Shown: positions 34,829-44,115, numbered from the stretch's first letter. The stretch: DNA of 64,000 bases from Nocardioides exalbidus (GCF_900105585.1 NZ_FNRT01000002.1:1-64000); one strand, 5' to 3'. Notes: generated by a model not told the origin, from the sequence alone. Numbers and translations are program-made.

Positions 34829-35791
34829 ATGGGGCGGCGCGAGGAGTGGCTGCGCATCGGCGCGGTCGTGGTGATCGTGGCGATCCTGGCCCTCCTGTTC
34901 CTCCGCGACAACAGCCCGGAGGAGCGCACCTCCACCCCCGACCGGTCCGACGTCACGCCGAGCGACCCGGTCGTCGTCGAGCCGAGCCAGGATCCGACCG
35001 ACGCCGAGACCGTGCCGTCCCCGCCCGCCGGGCTCGAGGACCTGGTCTGCCAGCAGTTCCGCCAGCCGCTGCGGCTGCGGCTGCTGTCGTTCAACACCCA
35101 CCGCTCCACCGGCACGGTCAACGCGATCGCCGAGGAGATCCTCGAGATCGACCCGGACATCGTGCTGCTGCAGGAGGTCGACCGGAAGATGCTGCGGACC
35201 GGGTCGGTCGACCAGGCCGAGGTGCTCGCCGACGCCGTCGGCATGGACGGCTCGTTCAGCTCCAACCTGGTGCGCGGCTCCGGCCAGTACGGCACGCTCA
35301 TCCTCAGCAAGTACGACGTCGTGCAGCAGGGCCGGATCCCGCTCGTGCGCAACCCGCGCTCGGAGGCCCGCGGCCTGCAGTGGGTGACCATCGACGTCGA
35401 CGGTCGCCCGGTGCGCGTCTACAACACCCACCTCGACGCGACCCGTCCCGCCGTACGCCTCGCGCAGGCGCAGCAGGTCGCCGACGTGCTGGCCGACGAC
35501 GACCTCCCGGTCGTGCTCGGCGGCGACCTCAACGCCTGGCCCGCCTCCGCGGCGGTCGCCACGATCGGCCGCCAGCTCACCGACACGTGGACCACCTCCG
35601 GCGTCGGGCGCGAGGACACCAGCCGCGGCGGCCGGAAGATCGACTACCTCTTCGTCCGTGGCCTCAAGCCCTTGGTCAGCCAGGTCGCACCCTCGGGCGC
35701 CTCCGACCACAACCGGCTCTGGGCCGACGTCCGGCTCACGGCTCCCGACACCTGTGGCGAGGACTCGGGCAAGGACTCGGGCGAGGGCTAG
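34829..35791 (+). CDS. membrane-anchored endonuclease/exonuclease/phosphatase family protein
   Basis: The 320-residue protein has an N-terminal helix (AVVVIVAILALLFL, 12-25), then a Thr/Pro/Asp-rich linker to about residue 70, so the enzyme domain is probably outside the cell. EEP motifs are in order: LSFNTH (86-91), LLQEVD (113-118, metal Glu), YNTHLD (198-203), GGDLNAWP (231-238) and SDHNRLWADV (292-301). These enzymes cut phosphodiesters in nucleic acids, phospholipids or inositol phosphates. A GGAGGGG Shine-Dalgarno precedes the ATG. It interrupts the minus-strand core run and shares a CTAG with the rodA stop. Confidence 0.85.
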   Translation: MGRREEWLRIGAVVVIVAILALLFLRDNSPEERTSTPDRSDVTPSDPVVVEPSQDPTDAETVPSPPAGLEDLVCQQFRQPLRLRLLSFNTHRSTGTVNAIAEEILEIDPDIVLLQEVDRKMLRTGSVDQAEVLADAVGMDGSFSSNLVRGSGQYGTLILSKYDVVQQGRIPLVRNPRSEARGLQWVTIDVDGRPVRVYNTHLDATRPAVRLAQAQQVADVLADDDLPVVLGGDLNAWPASAAVATIGRQLTDTWTTSGVGREDTSRGGRKIDYLFVRGLKPLVSQVAPSGASDHNRLWADVRLTAPDTCGEDSGKDSGEG

Positions 35792-36957
35792 CGCCGTGGG
35801 GCCGTGGAGCGCAGGTGGATGTTCTGCAGCAGGCCGAGGGCGAGCATGCCGGCGAAGAGCGAGCTGCCGCCGTAGGAGACGAAGGGCAGCGGGACGCCGG
35901 TGACCGGCATGATGCCGAGGCACATGCCGATGTTCTGGAAGGCCTGGAAGCCGAACCAGCAGGCGATGCCCGCCGCGGCGACCCGGCCGAAGAGGTCGCC
36001 CGCCTGCGCGGAGATGGTGAGCGACCGCCAGATCACGACGGCGAGCAGCAGGATGAGGATGCCCGCGCCCACCAGGCCGAGCTCCTCGCCGGCGACGGTG
36101 AAGATGAAGTCGGTGTGCTGCTCCGGGACGAAGCCGGACCGGGTCTGCGAGCCCTCGAAGAGGCCCTGGCCGAAGAGGCCGCCGTTGCCGACGGCGATGC
36201 GCGCCTGCTCGACGTTGTAGCCGGCGCCGCGGGGGTCGAGGTCGGGGTTGGTGAAGGCGAGGAACCGGTCGACCTGGTAGGGCTTGAGCACGCCACCCAC
36301 GACCGCGACCGTCGCTCCGACGACCGCGCCGACGGTCAGCCCGGCGAGCCAGAGCCGGCCGGCACCGGCCACCGCGAGGACGCCGAACACGGTGGCCGAG
36401 AGCACGAGCATGGTGCCGAGGTCGGGCTGCAGCAGGATCAGTGCCGCGGGGACGCCCGCGATGGCAAGCATGGCGACCACCTCGAGGCTCCGGACGGTGC
36501 GGCCCCAGCGGCGTTCGGTGCGCTCGGCGACGACGAGCGCCATGCCGATCACGACGGCGAGCTTGGCGAACTCCGACGGCTGGATCGACATCCCTCCTAT
36601 CTGGAGCCACGAGCGCGAGCCGTTGATCGTGCTGCCGGCGACGAGCACCATCACGAGGCCGCCGACGCTGGCGACGTAGGCCAGTGGGGCCAGGATCCGC
36701 ACCCACCGGTGGTCGGTGGCCATGACCGCGACCATCAGCACCAGGCCGATGGCGACGTTGACCAGCTGCTTGCGGAGGTAGGCGTTGGCGTCGCCGCCGG
36801 TGAGGTCGGCGCGGGTCGAGGTGGCCGACCACACGAGCAGCGTGCCGAGCGCGACCAGGGCGAGCGACGCAGCCATCAGCAGCCAGTCGAGTCCCGGCGC
36901 CCGGAGGGTGCTGGCGCTTTGGCCCGGGCGTGACGGGCGGGCCTGCAGGATCGTCAT
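35788..36957 (-). CDS. rodA: rod-shape peptidoglycan polymerase RodA
   Basis: The 389-residue SEDS-family glycosyltransferase polymerises lipid II during elongation together with PBP2. About ten helices are visible, with the family motifs SWLQIGGMSIQPSEFAKLA, LQPDLGTMLV and TGVPLPFVSYGGSS near the end. I chose ATG 36957 (MTILQARPSR), 4 bases after the mrdA stop, over a frame reaching 36999 inside mrdA. It ends the mreBCD-mrdA-rodA operon; its TAG overlaps the convergent gene's TAG in a CTAG palindrome (35788-35791). Confidence 0.95.
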   Translation of the reverse strand: MTILQARPSRPGQSASTLRAPGLDWLLMAASLALVALGTLLVWSATSTRADLTGGDANAYLRKQLVNVAIGLVLMVAVMATDHRWVRILAPLAYVASVGGLVMVLVAGSTINGSRSWLQIGGMSIQPSEFAKLAVVIGMALVVAERTERRWGRTVRSLEVVAMLAIAGVPAALILLQPDLGTMLVLSATVFGVLAVAGAGRLWLAGLTVGAVVGATVAVVGGVLKPYQVDRFLAFTNPDLDPRGAGYNVEQARIAVGNGGLFGQGLFEGSQTRSGFVPEQHTDFIFTVAGEELGLVGAGILILLLAVVIWRSLTISAQAGDLFGRVAAAGIACWFGFQAFQNIGMCLGIMPVTGVPLPFVSYGGSSLFAGMLALGLLQNIHLRSTAPRR

Positions 36958-36961
36958 GGCG

Positions 36962-39076
36962 TCACTCCCCCACGGCCGGCGGCATGATCGAGCCGTCATT
37001 CAGGAACTGCGGCAGCCTGGTCGGCGGGACGGTGCCGGGCGTCGCGGCCCGGGCGGGGCTGACCGCCTCGCCGTCGACGCCGTACAACGCTTCCCAGATC
37101 GCCCGGATGCCGTCACCCGTCGAGCCGGAGCCGGTGCCGGCCTGGCTGATCATCATCACCACGACGTAGTCCTTGGTGTAGGAGGCCACCCAGCCGGTCG
37201 ACTGCTTGCCGTAGACCTCGGCCGAGCCGGTCTTGGAGCGGACGGTGACCTGGTCGAGCGGGAAGCCGCCCATCTTCCAGGCCATGGTTCCCTCGCGCGT
37301 CACGCCCTGGAGGGCGGAGTCGATGAAGTCGAGGTACTTCTGCGGCACGTCGACCTGGGCGACCTTCCTCGGCGCGATCCGGCGCAGCACCTTGCCCTCG
37401 GGGCTGACGATCGCCTTGGCGACGGTCGGCGCGTAGAGCGTGCCGCCGTTGCTGAGGGCGGCGTAGGCGCGGGCGAGCTGGAGCGGGGTGACGATCGTGT
37501 CGCCCTGGCCGATCGAGAAGTTCACCGCGTCGCCGGCGCGGTAGAGGTTGCCCTCGAGGCAGAACTCGCGGGCGAAGCGGTAGACGAAGTCGCTCGTCGA
37601 GTCGTCCTGCGGCTTGCTGCTCAGGTCGCAGTAATAGTCCTTCTGCGACTCGTAGTAGGCCTGCTTCCACTTCCGGTCGGCGATCCGGCCGGGCGCCTCG
37701 CCGGGCAGGTCGATGCCCGTGCGCGAGCCGAAGCCGAACTTCTTGGCGATCGCGACGAGCGGGTCCTTGGCGTCGACATCGGCCGGGTCGCTCCCGAAGC
37801 GCTGCCAGAAGTTGAAGCCGATCCGGTAGAAGAACGTGTTGCACGAGACCTCGAGCGCGCGGACGAAGCCGATGTTGCCCTCGGCCGCCGACTCGTGGTT
37901 CTTGAAGACGCGGTTGCCGACCTGGAAGCCCGACGAGCAGGGCAGGACGGTGTCCATCGGGTAGCCGTTGGTCAGGGCGCCGGCGGTCATGAACGGCTTC
38001 CACGTCGAGCCGGGCGCGAACTGGCCCTGCGTGGCCCGCGAGAGCAGCGGGGTGCCGGCGTCCTCGGAGTAGAGGCGCTGCAGCTGCTTCTCGCTGATGC
38101 CGCCGGTCCAGACGTCGGGGTCGTACGTCGGCTGGCTGGCCATCGCGACGACCCGGCCGGTCCTCGCGTCGAGGACCACCGCGGCGCCGGAGTCGGCCTC
38201 GAAGTTGCGGCCGGTCACCGGGTCGAGGGTGGCGCGCTGGGTCGCGATGCGCTCGGCGAGCTGCTTCTCGACCACCGACTGGACCTTGGCGTCGATCGAG
38301 GTGACGAGGGTGTCGCCGGGGGTGCTCTCGACGGTGGAGTCGTCACCGAGCACGCGGCCCATCGAGTCGACCGCCACGCGGCGGTAGCCGGGCAGCCCGC
38401 GCAGCCACTCGTCGTACTGCTTCTCCACGCCGGCGCGACCGACGACGGAGGCGCCGTTGAGGGACTCGTCGTCCTTCTCGACGGCGAGGTCGTACTCGTC
38501 CTCGGTGACCGGGCTGAGGTAGCCGAGCACGTGGGCGAGGTTGATGCCGAAGGGGCGCGGGTAGGACCGCACGCTCTGCTGCTCGGCCACGACACCGGGG
38601 TAGTCCTCGGGCTGCTCGAGCACCCGCAGCGCGACGTCCTTGGAGACGTCGGAGGCGACCGGGACGGGCTGGTAGGGCGAACCGTTCCAGCAGACGTCCT
38701 TGACGCTGCCGGGGTCGCCGCAGGTCACCAGGCTCGCCTCGACGTCGGCGGGCTTCTCGTCGACCACGACGGCGACGCGGCGGATGAGCTCGGTGCGTGA
38801 GTCGGCGTCGAGCTTGCCGAGGAGGGTGCGGTCGACCGAGATCACCCACGAGGTGCGGTTGGCCACGAGCGGGCGACCCTGGCTGTCGAGGATCAGGCCG
38901 CGCTGCGGCTGCACGACGATGTCGCGGACCGACTGGTTGGCGGCCTGCGCCTGGTAGGCGTCGCCGCCGATGACCTGGAGGTAGTAGAGGCGGACGAAGA
39001 GCGTGGCGAAGAGCGAGAACGCGAGGACCTGCACGACGACGAGGCGGAGCCGGCTCTTCTGGGCGAAGGGGCTCAC
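36962..39076 (-). CDS. mrdA: penicillin-binding protein 2 (class B transpeptidase)
   Basis: This 704-residue elongation-specific transpeptidase crosslinks peptidoglycan at the lateral wall. One N-terminal anchor helix (LVVVQVLAFSLFATLFVRLYYL), a dimerisation domain (RGLILDSQGRPLVANRTSW), then the transpeptidase domain with APGSTWKPF (Ser357 and Lys360), SCN in LEVSCNTFFY, and SKTGSAEV (KTG near 615-617). Length is slightly greater than E. coli PBP2. The GTG start at 39076 overlaps the mreD stop (GTGA), and rodA follows 4 bases after its own stop. Confidence 0.95.
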   Translation of the reverse strand: MSPFAQKSRLRLVVVQVLAFSLFATLFVRLYYLQVIGGDAYQAQAANQSVRDIVVQPQRGLILDSQGRPLVANRTSWVISVDRTLLGKLDADSRTELIRRVAVVVDEKPADVEASLVTCGDPGSVKDVCWNGSPYQPVPVASDVSKDVALRVLEQPEDYPGVVAEQQSVRSYPRPFGINLAHVLGYLSPVTEDEYDLAVEKDDESLNGASVVGRAGVEKQYDEWLRGLPGYRRVAVDSMGRVLGDDSTVESTPGDTLVTSIDAKVQSVVEKQLAERIATQRATLDPVTGRNFEADSGAAVVLDARTGRVVAMASQPTYDPDVWTGGISEKQLQRLYSEDAGTPLLSRATQGQFAPGSTWKPFMTAGALTNGYPMDTVLPCSSGFQVGNRVFKNHESAAEGNIGFVRALEVSCNTFFYRIGFNFWQRFGSDPADVDAKDPLVAIAKKFGFGSRTGIDLPGEAPGRIADRKWKQAYYESQKDYYCDLSSKPQDDSTSDFVYRFAREFCLEGNLYRAGDAVNFSIGQGDTIVTPLQLARAYAALSNGGTLYAPTVAKAIVSPEGKVLRRIAPRKVAQVDVPQKYLDFIDSALQGVTREGTMAWKMGGFPLDQVTVRSKTGSAEVYGKQSTGWVASYTKDYVVVMMISQAGTGSGSTGDGIRAIWEALYGVDGEAVSPARAATPGTVPPTRLPQFLNDGSIMPPAVGE

Positions 39077-39585
39077 GAGGTGGCCCACTGCGGGCTCAGG
39101 CGCGTGAAGAGCTTCATCAGCGGCGGCAGCACGAACGGGGTCAGCAGCACGTCCCAGACGACGGCGACCAGGACCACCTCGAGGAGGCCGGAGATCGACA
39201 TCGTCGGGTCCCGGAGCAGCACCCCGCTGAGTGCGAAGAGCGAGGTGGCCACGAACGACGCGGCGGCCACGGTGCCGACGACCGCGAGCGCGCTCGGCTT
39301 CTGGTCCTGCCGCACGCGGGCGGCGAGGAACGCGGCGATGGTGAGCGCGAGCGCCCAGCGGCCGGCGATGTGGTCGGCCGGTGGGGCGAGGTCGAGGGTC
39401 AGGCCGGCGACGAACCCGAGGACGAGCGCGAAGGGCGCCTCCACGGTGAGTGCGGCCGCCACCACGACGAGGAGCGCGAGGTTGGGCACGATGCCGTGCC
39501 ACGCGACGTGCGGGAAGAGCGAGACCTGGAGCACGGTCGCCACGACGACGGCGCCGAGCGCGGCGAGCCAGCGGAGGTGGCTCAT
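39073..39585 (-). CDS. mreD: rod shape-determining membrane protein MreD
   Basis: The 170-residue, very hydrophobic protein has five to six helices and the family pattern of a short N-terminus (MSHLRWLAALGAVVVATVLQ), APPADHIAGRWAL in the middle and a final LPPLMKLFTRL. MreD sequence is poorly conserved; position between mreC and mrdA with ATGA and GTGA overlaps settles the assignment. It links MreC with the RodA/PBP2 synthase in the membrane. Confidence 0.92.
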   Translation of the reverse strand: MSHLRWLAALGAVVVATVLQVSLFPHVAWHGIVPNLALLVVVAAALTVEAPFALVLGFVAGLTLDLAPPADHIAGRWALALTIAAFLAARVRQDQKPSALAVVGTVAAASFVATSLFALSGVLLRDPTMSISGLLEVVLVAVVWDVLLTPFVLPPLMKLFTRLSPQWATS

Positions 39586-40520
39586 CGCAGGCTCCCGTCC
39601 GCCTCGACGATCGCCCGGTCGCTCGCCGAGCCGCTCGGCACCATCACGCCGACGACGTCGAGCGCGGAGAAGTCGACGAACGGCTTCACGACCGCGCGCT
39701 GCGAGGCCTCGCGCACCGAGCTGTAGACCTCGGTGATCGTGCCGATCGGCACACCCGGCGCGTAGGGACCGGTGGTGCTCCCCCACGTGACGACCGTGTC
39801 GTCGCGGGCGGGCACCGAGGCGTCGTCCACGAGCCGGAGGTCGAGCGCGGCGTCGGAGGTGAGCGAGCCGCTGCCGGTGACGAAGCCGATCTCCATGCTG
39901 GAGCCGACCCGCCCGCCGACAGTGGAGTCGGGGTCGATGATCAGCAGCACGGTGGCCGTGCTGCGGGTGACCCGCAGGACCCGGCCGACCAGGCCGTCGT
40001 CGTTGACGACCGTCATGTCCGGGCCGACCCCGGCGTCGGAGCCGGCGTCGATGGTCACGGTGAAGCTCTGCGACTGCCGCGAGCCGATCGCGACCACGCG
40101 GGCCGGGACGAGGGCGGACCCGAGGTCCTCGGCGGCGCTCGTGAGTCCGTCGTACTGCTCCAGGCGGTTGCGGTCGAAGCCGGCGAGCTCCACCTGGTTC
40201 TTCAGCTCGGCGTTGCTCGCCTCGAGGTCGCGGACCTGGTCGCGCAGGTCGCCCTTTGAGCGGAACCAGGCCGGCACGGCGGTGAAGGGGCGCACGGCGG
40301 CATCGGCGGCCGCCTCGGCCGGGCCGAACGCCTCCCCGACGGCACGGCGTACGGGCTCCAGCGGGGAGCTGCCGCCGCCGGACACGTCGAGGGTGATGAA
40401 GGTGATGCTGGCCAGGACCAGCGCCACGAGCAGCGAGCGCGGCGGGCGGTTGCGCTGCTCGAGCCGCTCGAGGCCGGTCCAGCGACGCTCGCGCCCGGCC
40501 TGGGGTGAGAAGCCCCGCAT
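39582..40520 (-). CDS. mreC: rod shape-determining protein MreC
   Basis: The 312-residue protein has one membrane helix near residues 31-47 (LLVALVLASITFITLDV), a coiled coil near 90-118 (KGDLRDQVRDLEASNAELKNQ), then the two-lobed beta domain with DAGSDAGVGPDMTVVNDDGLVG and DPDSTVGGRV. MreC forms extracytoplasmic filaments that activate PBP2. The ATG shares one base with the mreB stop (TGATG), and its stop overlaps mreD. Confidence 0.94.
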   Translation of the reverse strand: MRGFSPQAGRERRWTGLERLEQRNRPPRSLLVALVLASITFITLDVSGGGSSPLEPVRRAVGEAFGPAEAAADAAVRPFTAVPAWFRSKGDLRDQVRDLEASNAELKNQVELAGFDRNRLEQYDGLTSAAEDLGSALVPARVVAIGSRQSQSFTVTIDAGSDAGVGPDMTVVNDDGLVGRVLRVTRSTATVLLIIDPDSTVGGRVGSSMEIGFVTGSGSLTSDAALDLRLVDDASVPARDDTVVTWGSTTGPYAPGVPIGTITEVYSSVREASQRAVVKPFVDFSALDVVGVMVPSGSASDRAIVEADGSLR

Positions 40521-41563
40521 CAGAAGCGCCTCACGTCCGAGACGAGCACCTGCTGGAGGGCCTCGAACTCCTCCACGCACTTGCCGGCGCCGTAGGCGAC
40601 CGACGACAGCGGGTCGTCGGCGACGTGGACCGGCATCCCGGTCTCGTGGCGCAGCCGCTCGTCGAGCCCGCGAAGCATCGCGCCTCCGCCGGTGAGGACG
40701 ATGCCGCGGTCCATGATGTCGCCGGCCAGCTCGGGCGGGGTCTGGTCGAGGGTGGTGCGCACGGCGTCGATGATGCTGTGGATCGGCTCCTCGATCGCCT
40801 GGCGCAGCTCGGAGCTCGACACCACCACGGTGCGCGGGAGGCCGGAGACCATGTCGCGGCCGCGGATCTCGGCGTCCGGCTCGCTCGGGAGCGGGAAGGC
40901 CGACCCGAGCGACATCTTCATCTCCTCGGCGGTGCGCTCCCCCAGCATCAGGGAGTACTCCTTCTTCATCCACGCGATGATCGACTGGTCGATCTTGTCG
41001 CCGGCGGTCCGCACGGACAGGCTCGTGACGATGCCGCCGAGGCTGATCACGGCGACCTCGGTGGTGCCGCCGCCGACGTCGACGACCATGTTGCCGGTGG
41101 CCTCGTGGACGGGCAGCCCGGCGCCGATCGCGGCGGCCATCGGCTCCTCGACGATGTAGACCCGGCGGGCGCCGGCCTGGTAGCCGGCCTCCTTGACCGC
41201 GCGCTGCTCGACCGCGGTGATGCCGCTCGGCACGCAGATCACCATGCGCGGCTTGGCGAAGTAGCGTCGGCGGTGCACCTGGTGGATGAAGTAGCGCAGC
41301 ATCTGCTCGGTCGCCTCGAAGTCGGCGATCACGCCGTCCTTGAGCGGCCGGATGGCGGCGATGTTGTCGGGTGTGCGCCCGATCATCCGCTTGGCCTCGT
41401 GGCCGACGGCGAGCACCTCGCCGTTGGTGGTGTTCATCGCGACGACCGACGGCTCGTCGAGCACGACTCCCTTCCCGCGGACATAGACCAGCGTGTTGGC
41501 GGTGCCGAGGTCCACGGCCATGTCGCGGCCGATGAAGCCCCCTGTGATGCTGTTCAGTGCCAT
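40520..41563 (-). CDS. mreB: actin-like rod shape-determining protein MreB
   Basis: The 347-residue protein has the actin ATPase motifs: DLGTANTLVYVRGKG (phosphate 1), VCVPSGITAVEQRA, VVDVGGGTTEVAVISLGG (phosphate 2) and IVLTGGGAMLRGLDERL (adenosine). It polymerises under the membrane and guides the elongasome. It is the first gene of the mreBCD-mrdA-rodA operon. An AAGGG lies about 12 bases before the ATG; the 256-base gap to ndk holds a large palindrome and presumably its promoter. Confidence 0.97.
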   Translation of the reverse strand: MALNSITGGFIGRDMAVDLGTANTLVYVRGKGVVLDEPSVVAMNTTNGEVLAVGHEAKRMIGRTPDNIAAIRPLKDGVIADFEATEQMLRYFIHQVHRRRYFAKPRMVICVPSGITAVEQRAVKEAGYQAGARRVYIVEEPMAAAIGAGLPVHEATGNMVVDVGGGTTEVAVISLGGIVTSLSVRTAGDKIDQSIIAWMKKEYSLMLGERTAEEMKMSLGSAFPLPSEPDAEIRGRDMVSGLPRTVVVSSSELRQAIEEPIHSIIDAVRTTLDQTPPELAGDIMDRGIVLTGGGAMLRGLDERLRHETGMPVHVADDPLSSVAYGAGKCVEEFEALQQVLVSDVRRF

Positions 41564-41721
41564 TGCCGCTGCTGCCCTTGCAGGTCGGGTCGTACCGGGG
41601 AAGGTGGGTCAGCGGTGCTGCCGACCCACGCTCAGGTTAGGTACGTCCCTGCTTCGTTTCCGGCAGGACACGCGCGGGGCTGGTGGGGCTGGGGTGAAAG
41701 ATGCGGCGGCGGGTCTTCCTC

Positions 41722-41813
41722 TTGGTTTCCCCGCTTCTGCGGTGAATCCCAAACTTCTGGGGGTTTGTACGCCCCTTGAAGTTCCGGTTTCACCGCAGAG
41801 GCGGGGAAACCAA
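41722..41813. repeat. 92-bp nested palindrome between ndk and mreB
   Basis: Outer arms of 25 bases (41722-41746 and 41789-41813) pair with a single G-T type mismatch. Inside, 41752-41757 (AACTTC) pairs with 41778-41783 (GAAGTT), and GGGG pairs with CCCC (41772-41775) around the loop TTTGTACG. It begins 6 bases after the ndk stop but lacks a T-run, so it is not a standard terminator. It may be an mRNA-stabilising element, a MITE-like insertion or a dispersed palindrome. The rest of 41564-41819 shows nothing else recognisable. Confidence 0.85.
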
Positions 41814-41819
41814 ATTGAG

Positions 41820-42245
41820 TCAGAGCGATGGGAACCAGATCCCGATCTCGCGCGCGGCGGACTCCTCGGAGTCGGAGCCGTGGACGAGGTTCTGCTGGAC
41901 GGCGAGGCCCCAGTCGCGACCGAGGTCGCCGCGAATGGTGCCGGGCGCGGCGGTGGTCGGGTCGGTGGCGCCGGCGAGGGAGCGGAAGCCCTCGATGCAG
42001 CGCTGGCCCTCGATCACGACGGCGAGGACCGGACCGGAGAGCATGAACTCCACGAGCGGGGCGTAGAACGGCTTGCCCTCGTGCTCGGCGTAGTGGGCGG
42101 CGAGGATCTCCTCGGTGGCCTCGCGCAGCTCGACGGCCACGAGCGTGTAGCCCTTGGCCTCGATCCGGCGGAGGATCTCGCCCGAGAGGCCGCGGCGCAC
42201 GCCGTCGGGCTTGACGAGGACGAGGGAACGCTGGACGTCGGTCAT
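41820..42245 (-). CDS. ndk: nucleoside diphosphate kinase
   Basis: This 141-residue enzyme balances nucleoside triphosphates by a phospho-histidine intermediate. His122 lies in NLVHGSDS, and RSLVLVKPDGVRRGL at 6-20 and RGDLGRDWG near 105-113 are canonical. It is a few residues longer than the mycobacterial form. It belongs to the conserved folC-DUF4233-ndk order, but TAGGCT 6 bases before its ATG suggests its own leaderless promoter in the 29-base gap after the DUF4233 gene. Confidence 0.97.
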   Translation of the reverse strand: MTDVQRSLVLVKPDGVRRGLSGEILRRIEAKGYTLVAVELREATEEILAAHYAEHEGKPFYAPLVEFMLSGPVLAVVIEGQRCIEGFRSLAGATDPTTAAPGTIRGDLGRDWGLAVQQNLVHGSDSEESAAREIGIWFPSL

Positions 42246-42251
42246 GCGCGC

Positions 42252-42257
42252 AGCCTA
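42252..42257 (-). promoter_or_regulatory. -10 box of a leaderless ndk promoter
   Basis: Minus-strand TAGGCT lies 6 bases before the ndk ATG at 42245. Confidence 0.5.
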
Positions 42258-42274
42258 GCCAGCGGTGACCGGGC

Positions 42275-42745
42275 TCACTCCTGCTGGTCCCCCGGCTGGT
42301 CCGCCCGGGGGTCCCTGTCCTGCTCGGCCAGCGCGGCCTGCTCGGCGTGGTACGCCGCCCACGCGGCGGCCTTCTCGCGCTCGATCTTGCGACCGAGGAC
42401 GTCCGCCCCCGCCCAGAGCGCGGCGAAGACGGCGCCGAGGCCGAACATGACCGGCACCACGAAGCCCAGCGCGATCGCGGCGACCTGGACGACGTACCCG
42501 GCCGCGTAGGCCCACTCGGCGCGCAGCGCTCCGGCCAGGACGATGCAGACCAGGGCCAGCCCGAGGCCGACGCCGAGGGCGGTGCCGGTGTCGACGTCGG
42601 CGATGGTGATCATCACCGGCGTGGTGAGGCCGAGCGTGATCGCCTCGAGGGTCAGGACCGCAGCCGCCATGCCCCGCCGCGGCGAGCGCTCGGGGGTGGC
42701 GACGGCAGTGGCGGGTCCGACGGCCCCGTCGCTCCCGTCGCTCAT
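42275..42745 (-). CDS. DUF4233 membrane protein
   Basis: The 156-residue protein has four hydrophobic segments between about 25 and 125 (GMAAAVLTLEAITLGLTTPV first, QVAAIALGFVVPVMFGLGAV later), then a charged tail (GRKIEREKAAAWAAYHAEQA). This is the DUF4233 family, almost always between folC and ndk in Actinobacteria, with unknown function. Its ATG overlaps the folC stop (ATGA), so it is coupled to folate polyglutamylation at least in expression. Confidence 0.88.
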   Translation of the reverse strand: MSDGSDGAVGPATAVATPERSPRRGMAAAVLTLEAITLGLTTPVMITIADVDTGTALGVGLGLALVCIVLAGALRAEWAYAAGYVVQVAAIALGFVVPVMFGLGAVFAALWAGADVLGRKIEREKAAAWAAYHAEQAALAEQDRDPRADQPGDQQE

Positions 42746-44100
42746 CGGCGGGCCTTCAGGAGCGCGCGGGCCTCGCCGACGGTGACCACCGACCCGGTGA
42801 CCAGGACAGCGCCGGAGCCGATGGACACGTCGATCGCCTCGCCGGCCTCGGCGAGGGTGGCGCCCCGCTCGATGGCCTCGCCCAGGTCGGGCACGACGCT
42901 GACGCGGTCCTCGCCGAAGATCTCGACGGCCACGCGCCCGAGGGCGGCGGCGGACATCGAGCGCGGCGTGGAGTTCTGGGTGCAGACCAGGTAGGCGAGG
43001 TGCGGCTCCAGCGCGGCCAGCACGCCCTCGTAGTCCTTGTCCTCCATCACGCCCATCACACCGACGAGCGGGCTGAACGAGAAGGAGTCCTCGAGCGCCT
43101 CGCCGAGCGCCTCGGCGCCGTGGGGGTTGTGCGCCGCGTCCAGCACGATCGTGGGGCTGCGCCGGATGATCTCGAGGCGGCCGGGCGAGGTGACCTCGGC
43201 GAACGCTGACCGGACGAGGTCGGCGTCGAGCTCGCCGGAGCCGAACGCCTCGACCGCGGCCAGCGCGAGCGAGGCGTTCTGCGCCTGGTGGGCGCCGTAG
43301 AGCGGCAGGAAGATGTCGTCGTAGTGCCCGCGGAGCCCCTGGAGCGAGATGACCTGACCCCCCACGGCGGGGGTGCGGTGCACCACGCCGAACTCGACTC
43401 CCTCGCGCGCGATCGTCGCGCCGACCTCGGTCGCGCGCGCGAGCAGCACGGCGGCGACCTCGGGGGTCTGCTCGGCCAGCACGGCGACCGATCCGGGCTT
43501 GATGATCCCGGACTTCTCGACCGCGATCGTCGCGGGATCCGCGCCGAGGTACTTCTCGTGGTCGACGGCGATCGGGAGCACGACGGCGACGTCGGCGTCG
43601 ATCACGTTGGTCGCGTCCCACGCGCCGCCCATCCCCACCTCGACGACCGCGACGTCGACGGGGGCGTCGGCGAAGGCGGCGTAGGCCATCCCGACGATGG
43701 TCTCGAAGAAGCTCAGCGGGTGGTCCTGCTCTGCGTCGACGAGGTGCGTGTAGGGCGCCACGTCGTTGAACGCGCGGACGAACGTCTCGTCGTCGAGCGG
43801 CTCGCCGTCGATGCTGATCCGCTCGCTCATCTTCTCCAGGTGCGGGGAGGTGAAGCGGCCGGTGCGCAGGTCGAGCGCGCGCAGCAGGGTCTCGACCATC
43901 CGGCTGGTGCTGGTCTTGCCGTTGGTGCCGGTCAGGTGGATCGACCGGAAGGAGCGCTGCGGCTCGCCGAGCAGCTCGGTGAACGCCTCGATCCGGTCGA
44001 GGCTGGGCTCGAGCTTGGTCTCCGGCCAGCGGGAGAGCAGGGCGTCCTCGACCTCGGCGAAGGTCTGGGCGAGGCGGGGTGCGTCGGGGGTCTCAGTCAT
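42742..44100 (-). CDS. folC: folylpolyglutamate synthase / dihydrofolate synthase
   Basis: This 452-residue Mur-ligase-fold enzyme adds glutamates to folates. The ATP loop is HLTGTNGKTSTSRM (residues 55-68), GRFTSPHLEKMSERI is the folate-side omega loop region, and VLDAAHNPHGAEAL and DKDYEGVLAAL mark the C-domain. Length and order are standard. TAGACT lies 9 bases before the ATG, which would give a very short leader. valS, usually directly upstream in the same direction, is instead reversed and 2 kb away. Confidence 0.95.
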   Translation of the reverse strand: MTETPDAPRLAQTFAEVEDALLSRWPETKLEPSLDRIEAFTELLGEPQRSFRSIHLTGTNGKTSTSRMVETLLRALDLRTGRFTSPHLEKMSERISIDGEPLDDETFVRAFNDVAPYTHLVDAEQDHPLSFFETIVGMAYAAFADAPVDVAVVEVGMGGAWDATNVIDADVAVVLPIAVDHEKYLGADPATIAVEKSGIIKPGSVAVLAEQTPEVAAVLLARATEVGATIAREGVEFGVVHRTPAVGGQVISLQGLRGHYDDIFLPLYGAHQAQNASLALAAVEAFGSGELDADLVRSAFAEVTSPGRLEIIRRSPTIVLDAAHNPHGAEALGEALEDSFSFSPLVGVMGVMEDKDYEGVLAALEPHLAYLVCTQNSTPRSMSAAALGRVAVEIFGEDRVSVVPDLGEAIERGATLAEAGEAIDVSIGSGAVLVTGSVVTVGEARALLKARR

Positions 44101-44109
44101 CTCGTGCCG

Positions 44110-44115
44110 AGTCTA
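44110..44115 (-). promoter_or_regulatory. possible -10 box for folC
   Basis: Minus-strand TAGACT lies 9 bases before the folC ATG at 44100, giving at most a 1-3-base leader. Confidence 0.4.
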
